Assembly (NCBI RefSeq): GCF_037975245.1
Contig: NC_092573.1
Coordinates: 1,358,001 to 1,422,000 of the forward strand
Direction of reading: 5' to 3'
DNA length: 64,000 bases
DNA from: Apostichopus japonicus
Taxonomy: Eukaryota > Echinodermata > Holothuroidea > Aspidochirotida > Stichopodidae
Below, piece after piece: positions 10,712 through 23,739 of this stretch. Below the pieces are notes generated by a model, which saw only the letters and a list, made by a program, of their open reading frames with translations, did no database searches and was not told the DNA's origin. Positions within the stretch are counted from its first letter, which is position 1, and each line of letters starts with the position of its first letter. The position numbers and the translations under genes were made by a program.

Positions 10712-13700
10712 ATGGCAAGTAATAAACAACCGATTGTGTTTCGGATTAAAACTCAACACGGTGAAGATATGGATTGGACAATGTCTTCTCCGAATACTAG
10801 ATTCGCCGAAGTGATGGTTAGTCAGTACCTCCTCATACTCATCATAGGCTGTAGGCCAACATCACAGGCGCTCCCAACGTTGGCCACACAGTACTCCACA
10901 ATAATAATTACTGTGTGTCGAACGTTTGGAGAGGCTGTGGTTATAACAGTAACACAGTAAATGGTCCCAAAGTTAGGCCTAACCCACTGTAGGCCTAAGT
11001 CTCTTACACCACCAGTACCGGGTAGTGGGAGTTCAGCAACAGCCCAGATTAGTTATGCCTAGCCTAAAATAATGTTAGTGGTACTTGCATTTGGTAGGCC
11101 TAAACCAACTAATTTTAGTACTACTATTGGTTAGTATTGCCAACTCTTGTACTAATTAACTACTTTAAACAAAACGATGATTTTAAGTCTGTGAGTTACA
11201 AGGTATGAAAGTACTCAATGAACTTAACATTGCAGTTTGTAAATAAGTATACATGTTCAAGCCGTTCTACACATGAAAGATCAAACAGGTAACATTGGAA
11301 TGATTCATGATCTTGTTTACAAATTCAAGGGCAGTTCTGTGGACAATTGTTATGTTCCTGTGACAGTTGTGCATGAAATCCAGGGACATTTCCAAGGACT
11401 CTCACAATCTGCAAACAGAATATGAAAACTGGGACTTCTGGTCACCTTCTCATCTTATTTAGAAACACGGCATGTGTGTAGGATAAAAGTAAAGTTTTGT
11501 ATTAATTTCGTATTGAGGGTTTTGGTGTTTTGTCTGTAGCTTGAAATTTGTTCACCTCAGTTTTTATAGCATTTTCCCAATTTCCCCCAGATTTCAAGAG
11601 TGCGGGATGAGCTTGTTTGGGGCTGTTTTGAATGTGGCTTGGATAGTACAAGTGCATGAGAGAATAGAAATAGGTGCCCTGTTGACTTTTATAAGGTCGT
11701 ACTAAATACAAGGAACTTCAAAAAGCTGCTACGTTAATGATGTCTGTGTCTCTGTTTTAATTTCTTTTCAGGGAGTCATTGCCCAAGTTCTTCAACAGAA
11801 TTCTGCATCTGCTTTTGAATGTAAGTTACAGGTGGTCTCTCAGGTATCATTTATCATAATCCTGGTATACACTCTAATCGACTTTTTGTAACATGAGCAA
11901 TACAATATAGCACATTAGATCATACTCTAAAATAGAACAGAAAGGGACTTTGTGAACTTCTTAAAATCACTGTATGCATTAGTGAGTTTGGTTGCCAGTT
12001 TCTGACCTTAATCAAAACTAGATTGCATTTGTCAAACTTAGACACCCACCTAGAGTTTCAATTAGTTAGCATGTAACAATTATTCCATTTAGTTTTGAAC
12101 TTTTTGTGGTCCATATATGCATAGTGTTATTCGAATGCAAAGGACAAAATGGAAATTTCAAAATTTTCAGTATATATTTTCTTCATGATTTGAAAATAAA
12201 ACTGTTCAACTATGATGAACAGCATTATGATGGGATTATCTTTCTAAAAACATTATTGAAAAGTTACAAAGTTTACTTTAAACCTGCTTCAAAAATTCTA
12301 ATAGATCAGGAATTACAAACAATTAAAGGAAGAAGCAATGCTAAGATTAGTGGTTGTACTGTGAATGCATGTATTCAAAAATTGTATCTATAATAAATTT
12401 CCAAGAAGAACAAACTAGTTCAGGATTTGAGTTTTTTCCCCTTCTAAATTTCATCTTTCATTGACATAATTTAATACATTTGAAGACATGAGCTATAGTC
12501 ATGGGATTTATCCATCTCAAAAGATACATTTATGAATTTTATTGACTTTTTTTTCCACATTTTATTTAGATGAAGATGAAGATGGAGACAGAATCACAGT
12601 AAGAGGAGATCCAGAGATGGTAGCTATGATGGATTTTGTAAGTTTGTCCCCGTCCTTAACAAGCACATAATATTTGGAGTTCAAGGTTGTCTTTGTTGTT
12701 TATTGTGTGTTTTAAAGGCTTCAAGATGAAAGAGATCAAAATTTGTCTGCTATTTTTTAGCAGAAACTATGATAGGCAGATTCTTGTAGCATAATGTAGT
12801 TTAGCATTTATACCACCAACAAGATATATTACATAGAAAATAACTCAATTAATCGAGAAAATATTCTTGATAAATTTCCTCGTTAAACCGAATTCCATCT
12901 TAGATTCTTTGTCAGTTTTTGCACCACATGAGGTGTTTTGGTGAAGACTTGATTAAATGTTGTATCCTTTTTGCTCTCCTTCATTTCAGTATATGCATAT
13001 TTTATCAGAATCTGAGGCCAGGAATGTGATGGCCCCACCTTTGTGTATTTATCCAAAAAGTAAGTCAAAACTTACAGCTTCATCGTTATATCGTTGCTTT
13101 GCTCATTTGTTGCTGATTAGAGTTGCTACAAGTCATCAGTTGCCCAACCTTGCTGAAATTCTTAGTGATGTTTGACCAGAATATTAAGCAACAATGTCAC
13201 CCTTTGCTTATCGTTGCATAAATTTTGCAGTACTTGATGGTCATTACATTTATATATGTATTTATCTAAATAGTCATCAGTATTGGGCCAAACATTTTAA
13301 TATGCTAAAGCTTGCTAGATGCTTCCAAAGTATTTTCCCTGGCACTCTAATCCTCCATGTATTGTCCAGACAGTATGGAGGGTTTAATTAGACATTTTAA
13401 CGTCTTTTTGTAGTAAAAAAATACTTTGAGGTTTCCAGTAAACTGTTTTTCTTCTCTTCAATTTTACAGTTGCTCGTGGGATGAGAAAGGGAGCTCCTGG
13501 ACTAACAGTTGAGTTAAAAGTTTGTTGTTCTGTCATATTTTTCACAAAAAAAAAATGCTTGCACTTTTCTGATGTCCTTTATGACACTTGAATATGTTGC
13601 AAATTTAAAATCCTTAGAATCATGATTTTAAATACTAGTAAATTGCAGTTTGAATTAAAGTATACGTGTAGAAGTATGAAGTAATAACTAAGTCAATGTT

Positions 13701-16700
13701 AAGATTTACTCCACTATTGAGAAAGTGAACTGTTAGAGGAGGCCATAGATGATATTAACAGAAACATAGTCTTTGTGATTTTTTCTGACAAACTATTAGA
13801 TTAAAAAAAAAGTGTTAGTGTTATTTCTTTAAAGCTGAACTTAAGTGCCATCTTCTGAATTCCTTGCATAAAATATCCCTACATATTGTAGTCTTCTATG
13901 AGCCTATTTGTGAATAGTAGTTAATAACAAGTCACTAAGTCTCAAACTCTTCTATTGAGACTGTAATGCAAAAGTGTGGCTTTTAAATAGTTTCACAACC
14001 CATTGTTTCAAAGTTGTCAGAAACTACTTTCAGATACTGTATGAAAATGCAAGGTGGTAAAAACTTCCATTACTTTCAATTTGTGTTTGTATCCAGAGAT
14101 ATTTACTGTTTGTTCTGGTTATACCACAAAGGAATGATTTCACAGATAAAACATTTAGCACTAATTTACTAAGTTTTTTTTCCCTTTTTGCTTATTACTT
14201 CTGTTTTCATTTGCAGGTAAATACAAGACCTGCAGGAGCTGTTGCTAGGGGAGCCGATAGTGGTATCAGTCTACAGTATGCGTAAGTATGAATTGATTTT
14301 AGCTAAACAGGTAATTCAGCTTCAGTCTGCAGATCAATGTCCTATGAAGACCACCCCTCCTACTATAATAGAATAGTCTGATTTTGTCACTTTTAGTTTA
14401 ACTCAGCACTTGTGAGGGTCAACCATTTGCCAAGAAGGAGATATTGCAAAGCAATTCTTTTATTAATTTTTCAGGAAACATGAAGCAGAACTTCGAGAAA
14501 TATTATCAAGAGGCAGGGTAAGTTTAACTAGAAGCTAGAGAAAAAAGGAAATGGAAATTCTTGTCACATATTTCTTTGTGACAATGTTTGCTGCTGTGAA
14601 GGTTCTATATCTCTCAGTCTGTCTTCATTCCTTAAGGTTACTATGATAAAAATCTTTATGGGATCAGAATGTTTTTTTTGTCTGTTCTTTTTACTTTTCT
14701 GTTTTTTACCAGTTCTTCTTGTCTGTTTTCTTGTCTTTTATTTATATTTTTTGATAGCCACATACTTATAATATTCATTCTAAACATTTGAAAAACAAAT
14801 CCAAGTCTGTTGTGAATTCTGTATTTCTTTGTTGATTTCTCATATATATGCTCTGTACTTCTAAATGTTATGATAGTTTAAGTATATTTAAATGTATGCT
14901 TGTGTGTATGTACGTGATAGATAGAGAAACAATGACATTTTGATACTGTATTTCTGTGTGAAAAGGAAGGAAGGATAGAAAGATGTATTAAAATATTAAA
15001 TTTGTTTGCATTAATATTTCTCAATAATTTGTGTTCCTTTCTTCAGATAGCAGAGGCGGACATAAATAAGACTGAAGTTTTGGGACGAGGTCAAAGTGGT
15101 TCTGTTTGGAAGTAAGTACATTATTTGTATTTCAATGCAATTGACATGTAACATACTGTACTTTGTTGTATATCACAATCAATGTTAAAAAATATCATAA
15201 GCAATGGATGATCACTAAAGGTTACCCTATCTAAAAGAAACAAGGTTCTATGTCCTACAGTATGTAGTCACATAGGGCACCCTATTTGGAATGAAATCAG
15301 ATATCATCATCAATAACAAAGCTTTCAGGTTTCGGGTTGATAAAAGTAACATAAGATTTGAAGAGGTCACTAGGAATGTTTTATCTGTACCTGTTATTTT
15401 GTATGTTTCATCAAAATCTCAAACTTTCTTCAAAGATTCATTTATATTTTTCCTTATCTGTTTGGATAGGGCAGTCATCATTATTCAGATAAGAAAGATT
15501 TCATGCTGTAGTGGCTTATTTTTCATCAGCAAAACTACTGAAATCTGGTATATTATAGCTGTGACCTTCATCGTGGTTGTGTGTTTTTGTAGTGTATTTT
15601 CGCTTCACACTATTAAACTTAAAAGATGTTACCTGGCATTCTTTCCATTTTGTGCTGTCTTTATTTGCTTTCAGGGCTTTCCATGTTCCAACCAATACAG
15701 AAATGGCCATGAAGGTAACACATTAGTAGTAACATTTGTAATATATCATAATGCCATCTGTGTTGGTTCTTGACTAGATATGCTTGGATTAATTGAACTT
15801 TCAACCTATGAATGATTAACTGTTTTATAGATTATTCATGAGTCACAATAGATTGGATTGCACAAAGTATTTCCTCTCTTAAAGTTGGAGAAAGCCTTTG
15901 AGCCCTTTCCAAAACCTTCTTCAAAACTGTCTTTGCATATTACATCCTTATGATATATTTTATGATAGTTAATTGCCTTCCCCATTCACTAGGTCATTGA
16001 GCTGGATATAACTCCAGAGGCTAGAAAGCAGATTATGTCAGAGTTACAAGTTCTATACAAGGTAAGTTCAAAATCTATATTTTATTGCAGTATTTATAGT
16101 TTCAATAAGTGGGAGATGGATATCAACCTTTCATGTTTCATAGTTTTTATTCTTGTGTGTTTTCTTAGTTGTCATGATAGGCTTATCATCCTTAAACTTT
16201 AGGAACTTTTCATGATTTATGTTTTTCCTGACATCATTAGAGCAGCTGTATAATCATTTTTTGTTTCATATTTTTCCTTCAGTGTGACTGCCCATGCATT
16301 ATAAGTTTTTATGGAGCATTTTTCAAGGAGAATCAAATATCAATGTTTACAGAGTATATGGATGGTAAGTTTTAACCTTTTTTTTACTTACAATGCATTT
16401 CTGAATTTGAAATGAACAGCAAGTCATCCGCTGGACGACCACTAAAAGCTGATTTTGGTTGTCTGAACAGAGATTTGATTGTCGCGGATGACCATTAAAA
16501 ATTTACGCTGGTAATCTTGGTATTTATCATTCTTACTGTGTTTGAATGTTCTATCATTCAGGTTGGCTCTTAGAAATATTAGTATTTTGCAGTGTAGTTG
16601 ACCTAATCTTGGCATATATCATCCTCACCATGTTTTAAATGTTTTGTCTTACAGGCAGGTCCTTGGAGGTGTACAGTCCTATACCAGAAAATATATTAGG

Positions 16701-19700
16701 AAGAATAGCAGTATCGGTATGTGATTCAAAATTTCAAAATTGCCATTTTGTTCTAAATATTCCTTCTCTCTATATTCCATTGGATACATCATGGTAATAT
16801 TTCGTTTCAAGTATGTAGTAAATTCTTACTTTTCCTAAATTACATGTAATTGCTTAGCTATGAGATCACATAGTGTTATTTGCTTGGTGTGAATATTTCT
16901 ATTCAACTCAAACATTTTCAATACATTTCTTGAATCGTGCAAACAATATAGATTTTACAATTTTTATTTCTCATTTAACACTGTATATATGTGTTTCAAG
17001 TGTTTGTCATGTTAACTTGAAAAATGCATCATATTCTGTGTTCCTGTAATCTCACCAAAAAGTGGTTCTGTTGTCTGAAAAATACTTCTTTGTTTTCCTC
17101 TATATGATGACTGATCTATTTCACATTCTTTTGTTATTTGTTGTTTTTTCTCTTCAGGTTGTAAAGGGTCTAAACTATTTATGGAATTTGAAGATCTTAC
17201 ATAGAGGTAATGAAATCATATCGTTTGAAATAAAGTAAAGTAAAGTAAAATTTATTGATATTCATCATAAAATGACAATATAATAAAATGGACTACAGCA
17301 GCTCAAAATAGGTTTAAAAAAAAGTTATCTATGTATCATACAATTCAAAGTGTTAATACTTCTACTGTAGGTAAAAATGATCGCCTAAACCGTTCTGTCC
17401 GCATACGTGGGATCATGTAAAATCTACGTGGTTTCATGTAAAAATCAAAGAGAGGGTGATCGGAATCCTCGACTATAGAAGAAGCACACTGACATATTAT
17501 ACGATCAATAAAATCATCCGTTTATGGTAGAATACAACTTGATGGATTTATTCAAGTAGTCAGCTATTCAAATAGCTGACAATTCGTGATCTACTCTTTG
17601 TACATTGAGGAGTTCATTGCTTCTTTGTATTTTAGATTTACTAAGAATAACTTCTACCTGTAAACATTCAAATGGGTTTGAAACGAATAATGTTCCTGCT
17701 TAATATCTGACTTTAATGTTAATCCAAGTTGTAGGATATGACATATCCCTGATACACTCACAAAGGGTGGAATGTGTAATTCAGAGAGAATGATCTCATT
17801 GAAGTTTATTTATATTCTTCTTCTTATTTGGGCAGATATCAAACCATCTAATATTCTTGTTAACACCAGAGGAGATGTCAAGTTATGTGATTTTGGTGTG
17901 AGCACGCAGCTGATCAACTCAATAGCCAAAACTTACATCGGAACAAATGCATATATGGCAGTAAGTATGCTCGCCTGTTAGCAACTTGCTGTGTTGTTGC
18001 AGATAGTTGTAGAACATGGCAGTGGTTCACGGATGGGGGGGGGGGGGAGGGAAGTAGCTGTTAATTTGTTAACCAACCTCAAACCTTCCATTTTACAGTG
18101 AATGGATTATTTTTTTTTTCCATTCCTATACTACATTCTCTATTTGACTCATGCACATAACCTGTCAAGCTGATAGGTTCAAATCCTGAACAACATCCTT
18201 TCCCATCCCCATCCCTCTATAACTATAAAGAATAGCTGCAAACATTATTGTCATCAAACCTATGTACACAGTAGGCATATTTCAACTTGCTACAAATGCT
18301 GACATTCCTTTACTCTTTTTGTTATTTTATTGCAGCCTTATCTTGGAAAAGATCATTTCAGTATCTACTGATAATTGTCTCCTCTCCCACCCCCAATCAC
18401 CTCCCCTGTTTTGGGGGAAATCCTGAATTTACCACAGAAAGTTATTTTAACATGCACACTAACCCTAAAGTATAATTATGTAATTAAGTAAATGTTCTAT
18501 TTGACCCTCTGAATACTAGTTTCTCCTCCCTGAAGGAATGTATCCCTTGTGTCATGTTTCCACTTGTCTCCTGTATGAAAGACCCCATGTTCAACTTGAT
18601 CAGTTTTGTAGCTTTTGTATTTTGATTACCCTGTACCCTATCTTAAGCAGACAGATACTGCTCTTCCCCTGTCCCCCCTCCCTCCCCTTCTCTATATTGT
18701 TTCCAATCAACACCGTACAGAGACGATCTTTCATGTTTTGTTACAGCCGGAGCGTGTTCTTGGTCATAAGTATGGTGTACATTCAGAGGTTTGGAGTGTC
18801 GGGCTTTTCCTCCTGGAGGTGAGTTCATCTAACATGACAGTATTTACTGTAGTTGTTAGCTATACTACTCTGGTATGTAACAGAATAACGGACATTTCGT
18901 TCCAGTAAGAAAAGGGTTTCAATAGTTTAGTTTCTGGATCCATAACCCCCATTCACCATCCACCACCCAGTGATATAGTAATACAACTTGGCTAGACTTA
19001 TTACATGGCAACTACTGGTATTGCTGTACATATTTTCTTCATTTCGGAAAATAAAATCCATACATAATTTTCTCTTCATCTTTTCAGATGGCTACTGGCA
19101 GGTTCCCATATCCGGTAGGTTTTGGCTTACTTCAGGTTATTATAGTAAATAAATCAGAAAATGTCAATAATCTTGAACTCTTTATGACTAAATATACAAC
19201 ACATTCCATAGCAATGGATGTTCTCCTATTTGCTGATTTATTTTTGTTCACATTTTTAAGACGACAGATTCTTCAATGTGTCCATGTTTCTCATAAAAGT
19301 CTTCGTTTAAACTTTAACCCAATGTAACAGTTTCTTCCTCTCTTGAAGAATACAAATGCACACTTTCTGTTTGTCATACAAATTTGATATCCTTTCTTGG
19401 TTTAAATATATTACCAAAGTTATCTTCTTCTTTCCTCTCAGGTTGCAAACCATGGACATGACTTAGCGGTTAGTCTCATTATGGGCATTTCAAACTTGAA
19501 AAATATAATAATAATATATTGTCTTGAATATTGTTAGCTGATGTTTCCCTAAATGCTCATTGTATTGTTACACTGTTAGTCATTGTTAACCTTGCCACCT
19601 TATCATATTGTTCATTAAGTATTAGAAGAAAAATGTCAAAATTAGCTTTTGTTATAGCACACAAGGAACTTGTTTACAATACTGTCAAAGATTTTGTTGT

Positions 19701-20871
19701 TCTTTGTGATTAAATGTGAGGAACTATACTACTTTGGTGCATCGTATTTGGTAGTGTATACTGCATATAGGATATTATAGTTTAGCTTCATAGTACCTCA
19801 GAAAGTTAAATGTTTCCTTATGTTCTCTTCTCCATTTCAGCCCTTGCACATACTACAGTGCATTGTTCATGAGGTAACTAGCATTAATTAATACCTTTTA
19901 AAATTTAATTGTTAAACTGCCTGGCTCAGTTTGATGGCAATTCCAAGTTTACTCATGAACCTGACTTTGGAAAGATTCAGTCTATAGAAAGACTTTGGAT
20001 TATCTTTTGGAAGTCCCCTGTATGCAATGTATGGACAGTCTGTATTGAGCTGATTCATAGATTTTACTCATTGGTGATAATACTGGGGCCCTAAGGTACC
20101 AAGTGATTCATCTTGGCAACAGATGCATTTTAAGGGGGGAAAAAATTGTCCAAAAAATTCTCACTAGAACCAAACTTGTTTAATAATTTAATAAGGACTG
20201 ATTATTCCTTTTAGGAAGCCCCAATCACTTTTTCCTTTATTTCAAAATGGTCCCAAAAAAATTAAACCTGAAAATATACCAAACTTCACATTTTGTTGAC
20301 TTGTATCCCCATTTTCTCCTGTTTTTCAAAACATTTTATTGCTTTGATTTGTTTCAACAGGTACCACCAAGGCTTTCAGTCGAGAAGTTTACGCGAGAAT
20401 TTTCTGATTTTGTGGCATGCTGGCAAGTTCTTGTCTTAAATCTTTATTGACCCTACAAATATGTTTTAGTATATGGCATACAATGAGACATGAAACAGAC
20501 AAAAGTGGGAGCTTGTTTGAATGTCAAAACGTTGTTTACAGGATGGGTTAGTACTTTAGGATAATAATTGGTTTTCTAAACTTTGTAATTTAAATAGTTT
20601 CTGTAAAACAAAAGTGACTCTTTGCCCCGGTACTATAGGTGGGTTAATATGGATTGTTCAAGTAACATTCTTTTCACTCTAACTTTATTTCAGCATGGAG
20701 AAGGAACACAGCAAACGGCCATCTCCGGAGCTCGTGCTCTTACATCCTTTCATCAGGATGTACGATGACAACGATAAGCAGATGATTGGCTGTTGGGTAT
20801 ACACACAACTGCAGGCAAAGGAAGGGGGAGGGGCAGGAGGGGGAGGGGCAGGAGGGGGAGGAGCTACTTGA
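10712..20871 (+). CDS. MAP2K5: MAP kinase kinase 5 (MEK5), complete, 20 exons, 446 aa
   Basis: Dual-specificity kinase that phosphorylates ERK5 and is activated by MEKK2/3 through its PB1 domain. Exons: 10712-10816, 11772-11820, 12570-12637, 12990-13059, 13470-13519, 14217-14281, 14475-14517, 15047-15111, 15675-15714, 15993-16061, 16283-16364, 16655-16716, 17158-17206, 17836-17960, 18747-18818, 19088-19114, 19442-19468, 19841-19873, 20361-20422, 20694-20871. All phases agree; 446 aa compares with 448 in human. The PB1 domain is at about 1-95, with acidic [11 protein letters not shown] from residue 52. The kinase has glycine loop GRGQSG (163-168), catalytic lysine K185, HRDIKPSN (271-278), DFG (291-293), activation residues S301 and T305 in SIAKT, and APER (314-317). 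Odd points: two 27-nt microexons, a GC donor after exon 19, and a Gly/Ala-rich C-terminal tail encoded by GA-rich DNA. Confidence 0.95.
17228..17480 (-). mobile_element. Antisense 5'-truncated non-LTR retrotransposon tail in a MAP2K5 intron
   Basis: Read on the minus strand, the frame around 17470-17365 gives [20 protein letters not shown] and then [10 protein letters not shown] before a stop. This matches the RTxRFRxSFxPxxxxLxN ending common to non-LTR reverse transcriptase ORFs. After the stop the minus strand runs into AATAAATTTTACTTTACTTT, a typical 3' tail with short repeats. The element lies antisense to MAP2K5, in the intron between 17206 and 17836. The similar-looking sequence up to about 17720 may also belong to it. 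Confidence 0.6.
20423..20693 (+). other. GC-AG intron in MAP2K5
   Basis: The donor is TG|GCAAGT and the acceptor is TTTCAG|CATGG. Only this junction keeps the frame [13 protein letters not shown], which aligns with the human kinase CMRKQPKERP segment. No GT donor nearby would do so. GC-AG introns are a known minor class of U2 introns. Confidence 0.85.
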
Positions 20872-23739
20872 TGACCTTTGACCCCTCCATCGAAACAGCA
20901 CTGATCAGGAATGATCACCCTTTTGTTTTACTTTTTACAGTCTTAAGCCAGTATTTACTAGAGTAAAATACACCCTCTTGTGGACCCCCAAAAAATGTGG
21001 ACTTCCTAGCTGGTAACTATTTAAAGGAAGTTTTTAGTGGCAGTCTAATGGGTATATGAACTCCATAATTTTTTCATCGCCACAGTCCTAGTTTTTGGAT
21101 ATTTATTCCTGTGAGTTAGGAGAAGTAACTTTTTGAACCTTTCATCAACTTAATCTAATATATTTTGAACAGTGGAGAACGATGAGCCGCAGTGACATCA
21201 TCGCGGCACTTCGTTCTGTGTTTTGTATCAAGGCCAAGCTTAGAGTGATATCTTTGTATTCACAGCCGTACACAAAGTCTGTACACATTCCTGTGAGGGT
21301 ATCAAGGCCAAGCTTAGAGTGAGATCTTTTGTATTCACAACCGTACACAAAGTCTGTACACATTCCTGTGTATTGTATCAAGGCCAGGCTTAGAGTCTGA
21401 CCAATGTGCCGCACTGACGTCACGTCTCGACCTAAGTCAGTGTTAGATTCAAATTTTCTGGCAGGACATGCCAACATTTCAAGCCCTCTATCACAGAAAC
21501 TAAATTTCATCACAGGACAAGGCTTAGGGAGATACAAAGACAAAAAATGATATGACCAGAAGGACTGGATCCCATTTTTCACTATAAAAATCATTAAAAA
21601 CTTTCACCATGTAATTAAATTATTTAAGTAAGTATGGTTGATTTGGTATAAACTGAAAGATTTGGAAAGATGGTGGATAGGTGTTAATGTTCCTGCAACC
21701 GTTATTGAACATGGAAGATAACGCTTGAACAGACCTCCCTAAATTCTAAAATGCAGATCTTTTCAAATGTAGGATTAGTGGATATTGTACATATTTTTAC
21801 ACTGAGCTAGTAAATGTCATATTTATCTTGTTTACACTTGTCAAATGTGTGGACTATCAGACCAAGGAATTGGACCATAACATTTATTTTTGCTCTTTTT
21901 CCAATATTTTATATTTCTTTGTCATCATTGAATTAAACTGTTAATTGGTTTCTTTATAATAATTGCATTTAGTCACAGGAGATTTGCTACCTTTTTTTCT
22001 GCCAAGCAGTCTTAAACTCATGACCGTCCAAAGATAAATTTGACAAGGTAGCCATGTGATGTGTAAATAGCTGATATAGTGTTTGTTGGGATAGTGTGGT
22101 ATCAACTAGAAATTTAACCAGTGAGCCTGTCATTGTTCAGATGTAATTTTGTAATATTTCACAGGATGGACAGCCTCATTTTTTAAGTATATGGGTCTTT
22201 CTCGGTATATGGCAGATTAAAATACGTGTTCTGATCAAATGGTTAATCTGCTTAAATGTGATAAGTTTGTGCCTGTATACTTGGTTTTAAGCTAATCCCC
22301 AATACCTACTGCTATGAAAACATGGCATCCATTAAAGGTTCTGAAATTGGTTTTGTCTGTAGAAGTAAAATTAATATAAACTTGCAGAGAGTGGAAGCAA
22401 GTTTGACTTGTGATCGGATTATTATTTGGTTAAACCTCTATTTATTGTTATCCAAATTAGTTATTTTATTCAAAATAGTAGTATATGTAAAATCAGTAGT
22501 TTTTAAAGTTACCTCTGCTGATCCACTAAAACTGTTATCTCATATTAGGATTATAGAATTCTATTTGCTATTCATTTTACTTATCCAGAACCATGAAATG
22601 ACGTAAAATAATTGTTTCTATGTGAAGCATATATTTTGATAAGAAAACAGTAAAAGGAAAATAACATTTGTCATGTATAAAATAATTTTTTATCAGTTTT
22701 CTATTTTCATCAATGTCTCCATTTCAAGGGTGTTATTATGTGCTTCGGTTATATAAACAGATACAAGGTGGTAACCATGTCACCTTTCAGTCTCCTTTCT
22801 AAAACTTTTTCTACAGGAACAACTTCCCAACAATCCCTCCAAAGTTTGAACCAGTTGTAATGTGCAGCACCATTCTGTACCATCTATAATTCATCTTGAA
22901 AGAGCAAAGAATATTTCTACCTGAACAGAATTGGTCTTGTGTTCTACCAACAGAGTTATTCAACTCTTAGTCTGTGGCAACCCCCACTATATTACCCTTT
23001 CCTTGTGGTGCGAGGAGTTGGGGGGTGGGGTAGAGCTCCAGTCAGAAACCATAGTACCATGCATAGAGTACCCCAGGGTCAAATCCCTGCTTTTGGTGAT
23101 ACAACCCAGAAAGCAGAAAAGAAGGGATTTAATGAGAAAGTTGTAACTTGTTATCAAGTATGTTTCCATAGTTTCTGCTGACAATTTACAACAGATTTGC
23201 AAACAATAACAGGAGTGTAGATGCAAGCTGGAACCTGTCCAAGACCATGACACACTCTCATGCCACAGTGTCATGTTATACACATCAAATCCAGTTTCAA
23301 AAGATGGCCAACAAGAGAACCTTTTTCAAGCAGACAATTATAAATTCTTGGTTTTCTTATTTTCTCTTTGTCCGAGCTAACTTGACACTATTTCATATAT
23401 ATCACCTCCCTACGTTATGCTTCAATAAATTTTCTTTTGCTGACATTTCAGATAACCACCAACAGTTCACAGAGAACCTGCATTATAACACATGTTCACT
23501 CTGTCCAAGCTAGCTTTATAACACCGTTTCTTGGATATCACTTTCATAGCTTGCACTTCAACAATTTCTCTTCCTGCAACAATCTAGAAAACCTCTAAAC
23601 AACACATAAAAAACTTATTCCATGCATTCCTCATAGCCCAATCGTGGGAACACTCAGTTTTCTCTATTGCACTTCCGGGAGATGCCAGCAAAATGCGTTC
23701 TTCAGTTGTGATAGCCAATTATAACTTCTGCAGCAAACA
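20872..23739. other. MAP2K5 3' UTR and convergent intergenic region with SRFBP1
   Basis: MAP2K5 (plus) and SRFBP1 (minus) converge here. I recognise no further coding exon. The stretch holds a tandem ~76-bp repeat near 21224-21400 and otherwise AT-rich unique-looking DNA. A possible splice acceptor with a short open frame near 22815-22890 was seen but could not be connected to either gene. Polyadenylation sites could not be assigned with confidence. Confidence 0.5.
21224..21400. repeat. ~76-bp tandem repeat, about 2.3 copies, 3' of MAP2K5
   Basis: Copies begin at GTATCAAGGCCAAGCTTAGA near 21224, near 21299 and (as GTATCAAGGCCAGGCTTAGA) near 21375. The first two share TTGTATTCACARCCGTACAC and AGTCTGTACACATTCCTGTG. 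The sequence just after the array contains the CRE-like palindrome TGACGTCA at about 21415. The minus strand is open across the array and would encode a repeated CTDFVYGCEYK peptide, but nothing supports expression. Confidence 0.8.

Noticed and set aside
15291..15773. 160-codon open frame on the plus strand
   Set aside because: It is intron read-through around the 40-nt MAP2K5 exon at 15675-15714. Its hydrophobic sequence comes from AT-rich intron, and family comparison supports only the exon.
20685..20918. Proline-rich open frame on the minus strand
   Set aside because: It is the complement of the MAP2K5 last exon and its GA-rich tail; the plus-strand kinase frame explains the sequence.
21145..21594. 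149-codon minus-strand frame with a repeated peptide
   Set aside because: The repetition simply reflects the tandem DNA repeat; there is no start context, splice support or family match.
22815..22890. Possible alternative last exon of MAP2K5 (acceptor TTTCTACAG followed by a short open frame)
   Set aside because: The 20-exon model already gives a full-length kinase, and this segment does not resemble the MEK5 C-terminus.
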